Shown here: positions 1 to 8,875 of the stretch, piece after piece
Layout of the letters: every line of letters starts with the position of its first letter
Position numbering within the stretch: position 1 is the stretch's first letter
Position numbers and translations under genes: made by a program
The notes under the pieces: generated by a model
The model's database searches: none
Told to the model about the DNA's origin: nothing
What the model saw: the letters and a program-made list of their open reading frames with translations, nothing else
From: an uncultured Corynebacterium sp.
GTDB taxonomy: Bacteria; Actinomycetota; Actinomycetes; Mycobacteriales; Mycobacteriaceae
Direction of reading: 5' to 3'
Length of the DNA: 64,000 nt
Assembly (NCBI GenBank): GCA_946223355.1
Contig: CAMIPB010000001.1
Coordinates: forward strand, 1 to 64,000

Positions 1-658
1 CCTTGGCTTCAGTCTTGGCATCAGCCTTGGCTTCAGTCTTGGCATCAGCCTTGGCATCAGCCTTGGCATCAGCCTTGGCATCAGCCTTGGCATCAGCCTT
101 GGCTTCAGTCTTGGCATCAGCATTCGGCGTTCCAGCCTTAGCTTCAGGTTTTGCCTCGTCTTTCTTGTTCGATGTCGCCGCGGCACCGGCGAGAGCAGCA
201 GCTCCTGCCCCACCCGTAGCAGCAGCAGATGCAGCTCCCAAACGGTTCGTATCGTTGGTTGCCGGCTTCTTGTGTTCAGCCGGAGTATCTTTTGCTACTG
301 CTGGCTTGTCAGCCGCTGGCTTGTCAGCCGCTGGCTTGTCAGCCGCTGGCTTGTCAGCCGCTGGCTTGACCTCAATTGGCTTAGACTCAACCTTTTTCAC
401 AGCTGAGCTGGAAGCTTCAACGGGCTGCTTTTCTTTCCTTGGCTGTGCCGGATTAGCAGGCGCAAAATTGAATCCGCCTTTGGCTTGGTAGTTGCCGGAG
501 CGCTCTTCTTGCGTGAGCTCTTTCGGCTCTTCTGGTTTCTCAAATGAAACCTTCTTTGCTTTTGCTCGCTGGTTGCCAATTACTACAAGGGCGATCACCA
601 TGAGCAGCAGCAAAATGCCGACGCCAATGATGATCCACAAAGCTAAGTTCGATGTCAT
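1..658 (-). CDS. ftsY: Signal recognition particle receptor FtsY, N-terminal part (3' end beyond window)
   Basis: FtsY is the SRP receptor GTPase that docks ribosome-nascent chains at the membrane translocon. Only the N-terminal part lies here. The protein starts MTSNLALW and has one transmembrane segment (about residues 5-27, rich in I, L and V), a short basic stretch, then a long low-complexity linker. The linker contains AADKP repeats (about residues 98-120) and a run of A-D-A-K / T-E-A-K tetrapeptides that reaches the window edge. The NG GTPase domain is not visible, so the call rests on the N-terminal anchor, the A/E/K-rich linker typical of actinobacterial FtsY, and the position 63 bases downstream of smc, the usual actinobacterial order. 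The ATG ending at 658 is preceded by a GAAGG motif. Confidence 0.8.
   Translation of the reverse strand, partial: MTSNLALWIIIGVGILLLLMVIALVVIGNQRAKAKKVSFEKPEEPKELTQEERSGNYQAKGGFNFAPANPAQPRKEKQPVEASSSAVKKVESKPIEVKPAADKPAADKPAADKPAADKPAVAKDTPAEHKKPATNDTNRLGAASAAATGGAGAAALAGAAATSNKKDEAKPEAKAGTPNADAKTEAKADAKADAKADAKADAKADAKTEAKADAKTEAK
5..124. repeat. 12-bp tandem repeat inside ftsY
   Basis: About ten head-to-tail copies of a 12-base unit (GGCATCAGCCTT and the variant GGCTTCAGTCTT) start near the window edge. On the minus strand they encode the A-D-A-K and T-E-A-K tetrapeptides of the FtsY linker. The array may continue beyond position 1. Confidence 0.95.
301..375. repeat. 15-bp tandem repeat inside ftsY
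   Basis: Four exact copies of a 15-base unit (CTGGCTTGTCAGCCG) are followed by a diverged fifth. They encode A-A-D-K-P pentapeptides in the FtsY linker. Exact identity suggests recent expansion or slippage, so the length may vary between strains. Confidence 0.95.
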
Positions 659-721
659 GCCTTCTATAGTGTCAGGAAATCAAGCTTTTGACATCTTAGG
701 GTGTAGAAATTCACCGTAATT

Positions 722-3700
722 TTATTGCTGTGAATCAACACCCATGCGCTGGGCATCAGCGGACGCAGACTCCGTACCAGGTGCAGAGCCAGCCGGATTC
801 ATTCGCTGGCTCAGTACACGTGTCACACCATCTCCGCGCATCGTAACACCGTAAAGAACGTTTGCTACGTCCATTGTTGGTTTTTGGTGTGTAATCACAA
901 TGAGCTGCGAGTCCTTGCGAAGTTCTTCAAACAACGCGATCAGTCGTCGAAGGTTCACATCATCAAGAGCTGCTTCAACTTCATCCATGACATAAAACGG
1001 ACTTGGGCGTGCTCGGAAAATCGCCACTAGAAGCGCAAGCGCGGTAAGAGACTTCTCACCACCCGAAAGCAAGGACAGACGCTTGACTCTCTTTCCTGCA
1101 GGACGCGCTTCAACCTCAATTCCGGTAGTCAACATGTCTTCAGGATCTGTCAAGATCAGCCTGCCCTCACCTCCTGGGAAGAGGGTTGAAAACACTTTAG
1201 GAAATTCCGCTTCAACTTCGAGCCATGCATCTTTAAACAGCTGCAGGATCTTGGCATCAACATCTTCGATTACACCGATGAGATCTTTGCGGGCAGTTAT
1301 GACGTCGTTAAGCTGAGTAGACAGGTAGCTGTAGCGCTCTTCGAGTGCTTTGTATTCTTCCAAAGCGAGAGGGTTCACTTTGCCTAAAGCATTGAGGTCA
1401 CGCTCTGCTTGTTTGAGGCGCTTGCGCTGCGCTGTGAGGTCAAAGTCCTCATCCGGCGAATAATCTGTGAGCAAATCAGGAATTGCGATTCCTAACTGCT
1501 CGACAATCTTTTCTTCCGCATCTTGGATACGTACTTGTGCCTCAGAATGAGCAATCTCTGCCTCATGTACCGAAGTAGAAAGGCGTTCTGCTTGGTGTCT
1601 TACAGCACTGACCGCTTGCTTCGCCTGGGAGAGCGCTGTGCTTAACGACGCCTTTTCCGCATTGAGGCGATCCCGATCCTGCGTGACCCGCTCCAAAACT
1701 TCGTCGACACGTGTTCGCAGCATGCGGGCGTGGCGGTCAACTGCAGCAGCAAGTTCAGCTTGGGCTTTACGCCGGGCCATTGCACGCTCATGACGTGCTT
1801 TGGCTTGGCGCTCATGTTCTGCCTGTCGACGCAGCGAATCACCGCGGCCGGCAACATGGCCTAATTTGTCTTGCGCCGCAGAAAATGCCATTTGCGCCTG
1901 CATTGCGCGTTCTTTTGCTTGCTCGAGTTCCGTTGCTGCTTCATCTCGTGCTTGAGCATTCGGCTCAGAGTCGTTGTGTTCATCATCCACACGCGACAGG
2001 CGGTCACGAATCTCATTTAACTCTTGATTGAGCTTGGAAAGCCGTGCTTCTGCCGCGGTAGTGTGCTCTGCCAGCTTCTCATGTTCAGATTGAGTACGAA
2101 TGAGCTCTTGTTCCAGACGCTCAACATCACGCTGGTGACTTGCAGTAATCGTGTCATGTTCACGTAAAGCTGCTTTTTCAGACGCTGCATTTACGCGAGA
2201 TTCTTCAGCTGCGGCTTTTGCGCCTGCAAATGTTCCGGAAAGTTCTTCTAACTCTTTTCGTGCATGCGCGAGCTCTTCAGTTGCTTCGGAAATGCGGGAG
2301 GACATCTCAACGGTAGATGGAGATCCACTTCCAGCTTGCAGCCATCCTTCACCACACACAACGCCGCCGGTAGTCACAGCACGTAAACGCGGGTCACTGT
2401 TGACTACAGATACCGCCTGTTCCACGTCTTTAACCAGCACCACGTCTGCGAGTAGGCGGGTTAGTGGTCGTGTAATAGAAGCATCAATGGTTACTTGATC
2501 CAGCAACCATTGCGCGCCGTCGGGAAGCGTGACATCTAAACGCCATGAAGTCCCCGTCCCTTTGTCATCGGAGCTAGTAACGATGGTGGTTCGTGCAGCT
2601 TTTTCAAGCTGCCGGGCCAGGTCTTCAGGCTGAGACGAGGTCGAAAGCGCCTCAGAAAATTCCCCTAAAACCGCCGCTAAGGCAGTGTCCTGAGTGGTTG
2701 AAACCAACCGCGCAATGCGCTCAAAGCTTCCTTCGATGGCCGCAGGTTCCGGCATAGACTGTTCATAAGTCTCAATCCGAGACTCCAGCACCGCTACGTT
2801 GCGTTCCAACGCACGCTGGTGATCACGTAGCTGCTCCAACCGTGATTCTGCGGCTGCGGATTCACTCGCTGCACGAACGTGCAAAACTTCCAATTCTTCC
2901 CGCGCAGACTGCATGTCGGTGAGCTTGATACGTGCTGCTTCGACCTCGTTACGTGCAGTCGATGCTCGTTGCTTGCTCTCCGTTAGGGCGTTTTCCTGCC
3001 GGGAAATTTCAGCACGAGCGGCCTCGATTTGAGAGTTGAGGGAGTCTTCCGCTGCGACAAGGCGAACTACGCCTTCTCGACGGTCAGCAATGGCCCTAAC
3101 TTGTGCGAGATGTTCCCTATCAGCAGACTGGAAGGCTTCCTGTCGGTGTGAAACCAGCTCGCGTGCTTCTTCAACGATCTCAGCAGCAGCTTCAACTGAT
3201 TCCTGAGCGCGCTCTTCTTCCTCATCTGCTGCGGTGGCACGTGCTTCCAGATCTTCTGGATCCGGACCACTGTAGGCTACGGCACCACCTACATTCGACG
3301 CACGTTCAGCAGCGATTCTCTCTGTGGCAGAAATGCGCTCGGCGAGGTTGGACAGGTTAAACCACATGTGCTGCGCAGCATCAGCCTGAGGCGAAACCTC
3401 CGCCAGCTGAGTTTCAACCTCGAGCTGATTTTCAGTAGCTTCTTCCAGTTGTGCGGTCACTTCGTCACGTTGTTCGCGCAGTTGTGCTGCACGTCGAGAG
3501 GCTTCATCGCCTTTGCGACGAATGGAGACTATTTCAGCGCCAGCAAGGCGCAAGCGGGCGTCGCGAAGATCCGCCTGAACTGTAGCTGCTCTTTGCGCAG
3601 CCTCAGCTTGACGCGCGAGAGGTTTAAGCTGCTTACCAAGCTCATCCGTGATATCTGTCAACCGGTCAAGGTTGGCCTGCATTCCACCGAGTTTGCGATG

Positions 3701-4231
3701 TGCTTTTTCTCGCCTGCGTCGGTGTTTTAAGACACCGGCTGCCTCTTCAATGTACGCACGCCGATCTTCAGGGCGGGATTCCAAAATTTCTGCAAGCTTG
3801 CCCTGTCCGACAATAATGTGCATTTCACGGCCAATGCCCGAGTCAGAGAGCAACTCCTGAATATCCATCAACCGCGCCTTGGCGCCATTGATTTCATACT
3901 CACTAGCGCCATCGCGATACATGCGGCGGGTGACTGAAACTTCCCGGTATTCAATGGGCAGTGCGCCATCGGAGTTGTCGATAGTAAGCGTCACTTCTGC
4001 ACGACCAAGAGGTTTTCGATCACCTGCGCCGGCAAAAATGACGTCATCCATTTTCCCGCCGCGCAAGGTCTTCGCGCTGTGCTCACCCATCACCCACGCA
4101 AGCGCGTCAACTACGTTTGACTTGCCGGAACCATTGGGGCCAACTACGGCACAGATTCCTGGCTCGAATTTTAGGGTCGTTGCAGATGCAAAGGACTTAA
4201 ACCCTTTGAGCGTTAACGACTTTAAATACAT
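722..4231 (-). CDS. smc: Chromosome segregation protein SMC
   Basis: SMC is the ATPase of the condensin-like complex that organises and segregates the chromosome with ScpA and ScpB. The 1169-residue length is normal. Walker A GPNGSGKS is at residues 31-38, followed by long Glu/Arg/Ala-rich coiled coils and a hinge around residues 510-640. A second coiled coil leads to the C-terminal ATPase part, with signature LSGGEKSL near residue 1057 and Walker B with VMDEVEAALD near 1082. The gene lies directly upstream of ftsY on the same strand. The ATG at 4231 has no Shine-Dalgarno sequence but has a -10-like TACACT seven bases upstream, suggesting a leaderless transcript. Nothing is missing from the ATPase motifs. 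Confidence 0.97.
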   Translation of the reverse strand: MYLKSLTLKGFKSFASATTLKFEPGICAVVGPNGSGKSNVVDALAWVMGEHSAKTLRGGKMDDVIFAGAGDRKPLGRAEVTLTIDNSDGALPIEYREVSVTRRMYRDGASEYEINGAKARLMDIQELLSDSGIGREMHIIVGQGKLAEILESRPEDRRAYIEEAAGVLKHRRRREKAHRKLGGMQANLDRLTDITDELGKQLKPLARQAEAAQRAATVQADLRDARLRLAGAEIVSIRRKGDEASRRAAQLREQRDEVTAQLEEATENQLEVETQLAEVSPQADAAQHMWFNLSNLAERISATERIAAERASNVGGAVAYSGPDPEDLEARATAADEEEERAQESVEAAAEIVEEARELVSHRQEAFQSADREHLAQVRAIADRREGVVRLVAAEDSLNSQIEAARAEISRQENALTESKQRASTARNEVEAARIKLTDMQSAREELEVLHVRAASESAAAESRLEQLRDHQRALERNVAVLESRIETYEQSMPEPAAIEGSFERIARLVSTTQDTALAAVLGEFSEALSTSSQPEDLARQLEKAARTTIVTSSDDKGTGTSWRLDVTLPDGAQWLLDQVTIDASITRPLTRLLADVVLVKDVEQAVSVVNSDPRLRAVTTGGVVCGEGWLQAGSGSPSTVEMSSRISEATEELAHARKELEELSGTFAGAKAAAEESRVNAASEKAALREHDTITASHQRDVERLEQELIRTQSEHEKLAEHTTAAEARLSKLNQELNEIRDRLSRVDDEHNDSEPNAQARDEAATELEQAKERAMQAQMAFSAAQDKLGHVAGRGDSLRRQAEHERQAKARHERAMARRKAQAELAAAVDRHARMLRTRVDEVLERVTQDRDRLNAEKASLSTALSQAKQAVSAVRHQAERLSTSVHEAEIAHSEAQVRIQDAEEKIVEQLGIAIPDLLTDYSPDEDFDLTAQRKRLKQAERDLNALGKVNPLALEEYKALEERYSYLSTQLNDVITARKDLIGVIEDVDAKILQLFKDAWLEVEAEFPKVFSTLFPGGEGRLILTDPEDMLTTGIEVEARPAGKRVKRLSLLSGGEKSLTALALLVAIFRARPSPFYVMDEVEAALDDVNLRRLIALFEELRKDSQLIVITHQKPTMDVANVLYGVTMRGDGVTRVLSQRMNPAGSAPGTESASADAQRMGVDSQQ

Positions 4232-4238
4232 TCCAAAC

Positions 4239-4244
4239 AGTGTA
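4239..4244 (-). promoter_or_regulatory. -10 element for leaderless smc
   Basis: TACACT on the minus strand lies seven bases before the smc ATG and no ribosome binding site is present, so transcription probably starts at or next to the start codon. Confidence 0.5.
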
Positions 4245-4250
4245 GCGAGA

Positions 4251-4282
4251 ACGGCCCGCGGTCTGGGAAACCGGCGGGCCGT
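4251..4282 (-). terminator. Terminator-like hairpin after the AGCS symporter gene
   Basis: ACGGCCCGC (4251-4259) pairs with GCGGGCCGT (4274-4282) in the gap between the symporter stop codon and the smc start. The stem is GC-rich and strong, but no clear U-tract follows on the minus strand, so termination may be inefficient. Confidence 0.45.
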
Positions 4283-4316
4283 TGAAATCGCTTTAAGCAG
4301 TCTAGCGTGCTAAATC

Positions 4317-5819
4317 CTAGCGCGCGATGTCTTGCTGATTGGTGTTGTGTAGATGTACACGGTCTTCTTCAGAACGACGAGTAACCGGATCTGTGCCGTC
4401 CCATGCTTCAACATTTTTAATTTCCGGCAACATATCTCGGTGGAATACTGGGTCTACTCCTTGACGGCGTTGATCGTTGAAGTTCTTGAGCAGCTTGATG
4501 GCCACGCCACACAGCGGGATAATCGCCGCGATATTGAGCAGAACCATTATTGCTGCGCCGGTATCCGCCAATGCGAACACAAGTGGCAAGGAGCCCACGC
4601 CGCCGAACCATACGAAGAAGATAACTACCAAACGGAAGATGGTGAGTCCAACCTTTGAGTCAGTGAGGTAGGTTACGTTGGATTCTGCCAAGTAGTAGTT
4701 ACCCAAGATGGAAGACAACGCGAGGAAGAACAGAATAAAGGTTACAAAGTGGATTCCCCAGCCGCCCACGGAATCCGCCAATGCGGTCTGGGTCAAGGAA
4801 ACGCCCTCTGGTTCAGTTCCCCACTGCTGCGCCGGGCCGAGCAAAATAATGAATGCGGTGATGGTACATACAACGAGAGTGTCGAAATACACGCCCAAAG
4901 TCTGTACCAAGCCCTGTTTTACTGGGTGAGACACAGAAGCAGTTGCTGCTGCGTTAGGTGCAGAACCTTCACCAGCTTCATTGGAGAACAAACCACGCTG
5001 GATACCTTTCATCATGGCCGTACCGATGGTTGCACCAGCAACTTCACGCAAACCAAGAGCGTGAGTCACAATAAGGGAAATCATGTCTGGGACTTCATCA
5101 ATATTGACGATAACCACCCATAGGCCAACAATGAGGTAAGCACCGGCCATGAACGGAACAATGACCTGGGTGAGATTTGCAATACGCTTGACGCCGCCGA
5201 ATACTGCGATCGCCGCTAGCGCTGCGATAACAGCCGCAACAATTGCCTTGAACTGGAAACTATCCTGGTTAAAAGATGTGCCAAGTGAATCAACAATTGC
5301 GTTGGTCTGGAAAGCGTTGTAAACAAAGCCGAATGTAAAGGCAATTGCGATAGAGAAAACCACGGCCAACGGGTTCCAACCCAATCCGCGGCGCATGTAG
5401 TAAGCAGGGCCGCCACGGAAGGCATCGCCATCTTTGACTTTCCACAACTGAGCCAAGGTGGACTCGATAAAGGCGGTAGCACCTCCAAGAATAGCAATCA
5501 TCCACATCCAGAACACCGCACCAGGACCGCCGACGGTAATAGCAACTGCGACACCAGCAACATTGCCTGTTCCTACGCGGGAAGCAGCAGAAATGGTAAA
5601 GGCCTTAAATGCAGAAATACCACCATACTCTGGGTCTTCATCTCGGCCTTTGCCTGAAGGGCGTTCGACGACGGCTTTGAGCATGGCGGGGACCATGCGC
5701 AGCTGGACAAGAGCGGTCCGCCCACCGAAGTACAATCCAGCTCCGATAAGCAGCCAAGGGACAATCCATGTCCACAAAAAGTCATTGACCGTTGATACGG
5801 CAACATTCAAAAATTCCAT
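4317..5819 (-). CDS. Alanine/glycine:cation symporter (AGCS family)
   Basis: A 500-residue multi-spanning membrane protein of the sodium:alanine symporter family, which couples uptake of small amino acids to Na+ or H+. The family features visible are an early helix-loop with GGISAFKAFTISAASRVGTGN (residues about 66-86, a variant of the conserved A-S-R-V-G-T-G-N region), a Gly/Pro-rich GGPAYYMRRGLG motif near residue 135, and KGIQRGLFSNEAGEGSAPNA near 265-285, the most conserved part of the family. About ten hydrophobic helices follow the expected pattern, and the tail is hydrophilic. It lies between mutM and smc, where many actinobacteria have an unrelated gene or none, so it appears to be an insertion into the conserved block. 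A -10-like TATTGT lies six bases upstream of the ATG. Exact substrate is not determinable. Confidence 0.9.
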   Translation of the reverse strand: MEFLNVAVSTVNDFLWTWIVPWLLIGAGLYFGGRTALVQLRMVPAMLKAVVERPSGKGRDEDPEYGGISAFKAFTISAASRVGTGNVAGVAVAITVGGPGAVFWMWMIAILGGATAFIESTLAQLWKVKDGDAFRGGPAYYMRRGLGWNPLAVVFSIAIAFTFGFVYNAFQTNAIVDSLGTSFNQDSFQFKAIVAAVIAALAAIAVFGGVKRIANLTQVIVPFMAGAYLIVGLWVVIVNIDEVPDMISLIVTHALGLREVAGATIGTAMMKGIQRGLFSNEAGEGSAPNAAATASVSHPVKQGLVQTLGVYFDTLVVCTITAFIILLGPAQQWGTEPEGVSLTQTALADSVGGWGIHFVTFILFFLALSSILGNYYLAESNVTYLTDSKVGLTIFRLVVIFFVWFGGVGSLPLVFALADTGAAIMVLLNIAAIIPLCGVAIKLLKNFNDQRRQGVDPVFHRDMLPEIKNVEAWDGTDPVTRRSEEDRVHLHNTNQQDIAR

Positions 5820-5935
5820 GGGAAAACAATAACCCGTACGTTGTGGTATCGCATACTCGAGCCCCGACCGCGTGACTCAGATCGCGTCCACTCCCGCGGG
5901 CGCTACGCATCTGCCTGTTGCGAAATTCTAAAATC

Positions 5936-6739
5936 TCATTTTTGGCACCGCGGACACCAATGTGAGCTTCTGTTGGAAATGGACTCACGCACTAACAACG
6001 TTCCGCACTGAGTACACGGCAAGCCTGTTCTGCCATAAGCATGAAGTCCCCGTTCGAAATACCCTGACTCGCCGTTGACATTCACATAGAGCGCATCAAA
6101 ACTAGTGCCACCCTCTTGGAGAGCTTGAGCCATCACGTCCCGCGCAGAATCCAATAGCACCAACGCTTCGCCGTGCGAAAGTGTATTAGCCAACCGGCGT
6201 GGGCGAATCAATGCTGCCCACAATGCTTCATCGGCATAGATATTGCCAATTCCAGACACGATTTCTTGGTTCAAGAGCACTGATTTAATAGGAGATCGTC
6301 GACGCCGAATTTCCCGGGCGACCTTTTCCCTATCAAAATCCGACTCAAAGGGGTCGCGGGCAATATGAGCGATATTGTCTAGTTCGCCCAGTTTCCAGTA
6401 CCCAAATGTGCGCTGGTCAATAAAGCTAAGCGTCACACTGTTTGAAAATTTAGCTCGGATTCTCTCATGGGGCGAAACCACATCGCCTACCCTCAATTGC
6501 CCAGACATCCCCAAGTGAATGAATAAGGTATCCGGCTTTGGTTGGCCAAGCTCAAGCCACATGAACTTTCCGCGTCGCGACACAGCAGAAACTTTTCGCC
6601 CAACTAGTGCGTGCTCCAAGTTCGCATCGTTGCCACGGGCAGCACGCGGATGAAAAACGTCGACCTGTTCAAAGGTGGCGCCTTTAACGTAGGGCTCAAG
6701 ACCTGCGCGGACTACCTCAACTTCAGGAAGCTCAGGCAT
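5936..6739 (-). CDS. mutM: Formamidopyrimidine-DNA glycosylase MutM (Fpg)
   Basis: MutM removes 8-oxoguanine and formamidopyrimidines from DNA and nicks the abasic site. The mature N terminus PELPEVE supplies the catalytic Pro and Glu after Met removal. The helix-two-turn-helix contains KSVLLNQEIVSGIGNIYADE (about residues 152-171), with the strictly conserved Lys and Asn-Ile-Tyr. A zinc finger ends the protein: C-T-Q-C, then 16 residues later C-P-R-C. The 267-residue length is typical. Its start overlaps the end of rnc by eight bases, so the two are translationally coupled in the DUF177-rnc-mutM operon. Confidence 0.96.
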   Translation of the reverse strand: MPELPEVEVVRAGLEPYVKGATFEQVDVFHPRAARGNDANLEHALVGRKVSAVSRRGKFMWLELGQPKPDTLFIHLGMSGQLRVGDVVSPHERIRAKFSNSVTLSFIDQRTFGYWKLGELDNIAHIARDPFESDFDREKVAREIRRRRSPIKSVLLNQEIVSGIGNIYADEALWAALIRPRRLANTLSHGEALVLLDSARDVMAQALQEGGTSFDALYVNVNGESGYFERGLHAYGRTGLPCTQCGTLLVRESISNRSSHWCPRCQK

Positions 6740-7496
6740 CAGCAGTGTTAACTACAAGTTGCGGCTTATCGTGCAATATTTTGATTGCTTCGTGGGCAGC
6801 CTGCTGCTCAGCGAGCTTTTTATTTTGTCCCACTCCGACACCAAGCTCATGACCTGCCACAGTCACATGCGCAGTAAACGTCTGCTCATGTTGTGGGCCT
6901 TCAACTTGCGCCGAATATACAGGCATTTCTGCTTTTAGCTCCGCGCAGCGTTCTTGAAGAATTGTTTTCCAGTCGGTGTGGAATCCAGTTACGGTTGCAG
7001 TCTTAATCTTGTGATCAAATAGTCGCAGGATGACATCGCGTGCCGGTTCGAATCCGTGTTGGAGATAGAGAGCGCCAAAAATGGCCTCGGTAGTATCCGC
7101 GAGGATGGAATCTTTGTTACGCCCATCCGTTGCGATTTCACCTTTGCCCAATAAAATGTGTTCGCCAAGATTTATCTCGCGTGCGACGTCGGCAAGCCCG
7201 TAACGCGACACGATCGACGCGCGCATTTTAGAGATATCGGACTCAGGACGGGATGGATAAATCGCGTAGAGTTTATGGGCTACTGAGAGCCCCAGAACTG
7301 CATCGCCAAGGAACTCCAACCGCTCGTTATTGGGTAGATGACCGTGTTCATTTGCAAAGGAACGGTGTGTGAGCGCAAGACGCAGACTATCGTGTTCGAT
7401 GTCTATACCAAGCGCATCTAGCAATGGCTGGTGGTCGACGGCTGAAAATGCGGCCTCAAGTGCATCAAATCCAGTGAGTTTCTTTTTTCTGCTCAC
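6732..7496 (-). CDS. rnc: Ribonuclease III
   Basis: RNase III cleaves double-stranded RNA and processes rRNA precursors and mRNAs. The catalytic signature NNERLEFLGDAVLGL is at about residues 57-71, with the Glu and Asp metal ligands. A second acidic site, DTTEAIFGALYL, is near residues 133-144. A C-terminal double-stranded-RNA-binding domain follows (about 175-245, with NKKLAEQQAAHEAIKIL). The length of 254 is slightly longer than E. coli RNase III owing to a short N-terminal extension. The start overlaps the stop of the upstream DUF177 gene (ATGA-type overlap at 7493-7496), and the end overlaps mutM. Confidence 0.97.
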   Translation of the reverse strand: MSRKKKLTGFDALEAAFSAVDHQPLLDALGIDIEHDSLRLALTHRSFANEHGHLPNNERLEFLGDAVLGLSVAHKLYAIYPSRPESDISKMRASIVSRYGLADVAREINLGEHILLGKGEIATDGRNKDSILADTTEAIFGALYLQHGFEPARDVILRLFDHKIKTATVTGFHTDWKTILQERCAELKAEMPVYSAQVEGPQHEQTFTAHVTVAGHELGVGVGQNKKLAEQQAAHEAIKILHDKPQLVVNTADA

Positions 7497-8029
7497 AGAA
7501 ACTTCTCCAAACCAGACCAGCGCGGATCAACACGCTCTTCTTCCCCGCTCACGCCCGTTGTGATTCCCTCACGCGTTGGAATCTCATTCGCGCAGGCGCC
7601 CTCGCAGGTTGGATTGAAAGGAAGTGTTAACCCCACCTCATCGATAACGGTTTGCAAAAGATCTAGCTCATCTACGTTGATGAGTGGAGTCTCATCGCCT
7701 GACCCCTGGTCCGCGTCTTCTTCCGGGTCACCCGTGATCGAATCCTCATCCGCAGCAAAGAACTGATTGACGTGAATATCCAGCTGCGGGTGCAAAGTTG
7801 CAAGGCAACGTGCGCATTCGCCCGTCAAAGTGCCAGTAACATCAGCGTCAACTAGGATTCCTGTCCCTAGAGGAGTCAGCGTCGCATCAACCGTGACATC
7901 GTCACCGGATTCAATAGCGATCATTTCCACACCAATTCGCTCCGGAGCAGGCCCCGTCTGCGTACGTTGCTCAGGCATGGTTTCACCACGCAAGAGCGCA
8001 GCCACATTGAATACAAAAGGAGAATTCAT
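7493..8029 (-). CDS. DUF177 / YceD-family protein
   Basis: A 178-residue cytosolic protein of the DUF177 family, whose genes lie beside rpmF or, in actinobacteria, beside rnc. The family has been linked to 23S rRNA or ribosome-related metabolism in bacteria and plants. The signature GECARCLATL (about residues 65-74) is present, followed by an acidic stretch with D-E-E-D and C-E-G-A-C near the end. The frame is open further upstream, but the extra residues are of low quality and the start MNSPFVFNVAALL matches the family N terminus and sits below an AAAGGAG sequence. It overlaps rnc by four bases. A function cannot be proved from sequence. Confidence 0.85.
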   Translation of the reverse strand: MNSPFVFNVAALLRGETMPEQRTQTGPAPERIGVEMIAIESGDDVTVDATLTPLGTGILVDADVTGTLTGECARCLATLHPQLDIHVNQFFAADEDSITGDPEEDADQGSGDETPLINVDELDLLQTVIDEVGLTLPFNPTCEGACANEIPTREGITTGVSGEEERVDPRWSGLEKFL

Positions 8030-8066
8030 AACGCCTCCCACACTACCGGTAAAGGAGCAGCTGCTC

Positions 8067-8825
8067 CTAGCCGCGGTAGTGACCGCGGGATTCATCTTCG
8101 TGGGCATAGCCGTCACGGCCGTCGCGAGCATAGTCAGCGTAGTCACTTCCCGGTTGAGGGGTGGCCCCGCGTCGGGCTCCAGCACCACGACGAAGCGCAG
8201 CACGATCACTGGAGATTGAGCGCAATACGGTGGACAGGCTGTCCTCGAACTCCCCTAGTTTGGAATCCACGAAGTCATCACATTCTGTACGCAATCGGTT
8301 GGATTCCGAGTGCGCAGCATCGACGATGCGGTGTGCTTCATCATCGGCGCGGCGGACGACCTCAGACTCAGAAACAAGGCGGTCCTGCTCTGCTTGAGCT
8401 GCAGCGACGGTGCGTTCATACGTCTCATTTGCAGAAGAGACCAAACGATCAGCCTCTGTCTGCGCTCCGGAGACCATCGCGTCAGCCTCGTTTTCAGCGT
8501 CAGCAATAACCTGTGCCGCGCGAGTTTCTGATTCGTCTAAAATGCGATCGGCTTCAGCTTGAGCACGCGCTACAATGTCAGTCGCTTCTGCATCGGCATC
8601 AGCGATGGTCTGATCTGCACGCTCTTCAGCGCCTTGGATAATGTCATCCTGTTTATCGAGGACGTCCTGCGCATCATCGATCTCTACGGGTAGAGCATTG
8701 CGCAGGTCATCTAAAAGCGCCAGCATTTCATTGCGTGGCACCATACAGTTTGACGTCATAGGGACGCCATAGCCTTGCTCAACGTTGCGGACGAGGTCAT
8801 CAAGTGATTCAAAGACGCGATACAT
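8067..8825 (-). CDS. sepIVA: SepIVA-type DivIVA-like cell division protein
   Basis: A 252-residue DivIVA-like coiled-coil protein. It begins MYRVFESLDDLVRNVE, and from about residue 50 to 190 it is an almost unbroken Ala/Glu/Asp/Arg coiled coil. The tail is Gly/Tyr/Arg/Asp-rich and disordered. In mycobacteria the ortholog next to rnc (Rv2927c, SepIVA) is a septation factor; the same neighbours (DUF177, rnc, mutM) support orthology. It is distinct from the true DivIVA/Wag31 encoded at 58.4 kb. The start has TAGGAT seven bases upstream and no Shine-Dalgarno, so it is probably leaderless. The role as a septation factor is inferred from synteny and domain type. Confidence 0.8.
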   Translation of the reverse strand: MYRVFESLDDLVRNVEQGYGVPMTSNCMVPRNEMLALLDDLRNALPVEIDDAQDVLDKQDDIIQGAEERADQTIADADAEATDIVARAQAEADRILDESETRAAQVIADAENEADAMVSGAQTEADRLVSSANETYERTVAAAQAEQDRLVSESEVVRRADDEAHRIVDAAHSESNRLRTECDDFVDSKLGEFEDSLSTVLRSISSDRAALRRGAGARRGATPQPGSDYADYARDGRDGYAHEDESRGHYRG

Positions 8826-8832
8826 GAGCCAG

Positions 8833-8838
8833 ATCCTA
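8833..8838 (-). promoter_or_regulatory. -10 element for leaderless sepIVA
   Basis: TAGGAT on the minus strand lies seven bases before the sepIVA ATG with no ribosome binding site between them. This is a likely promoter for the sepIVA-DUF177-rnc-mutM unit. Confidence 0.5.
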
Positions 8839-8875
8839 CTGAGGAATCACCCGCTGTGTGGTTTACGCGCCGAAG

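Noticed and set aside
1..124. Possible CRISPR array at the window start
   Set aside because: The units are 12 bases with no spacers and encode a tetrapeptide repeat in frame.
3..491. Plus-strand 162-residue frame rich in Ala and Ser
   Set aside because: It is the antisense of the ftsY linker; its regularity comes from the 12- and 15-base repeats, and the minus frame continues as the FtsY N terminus.
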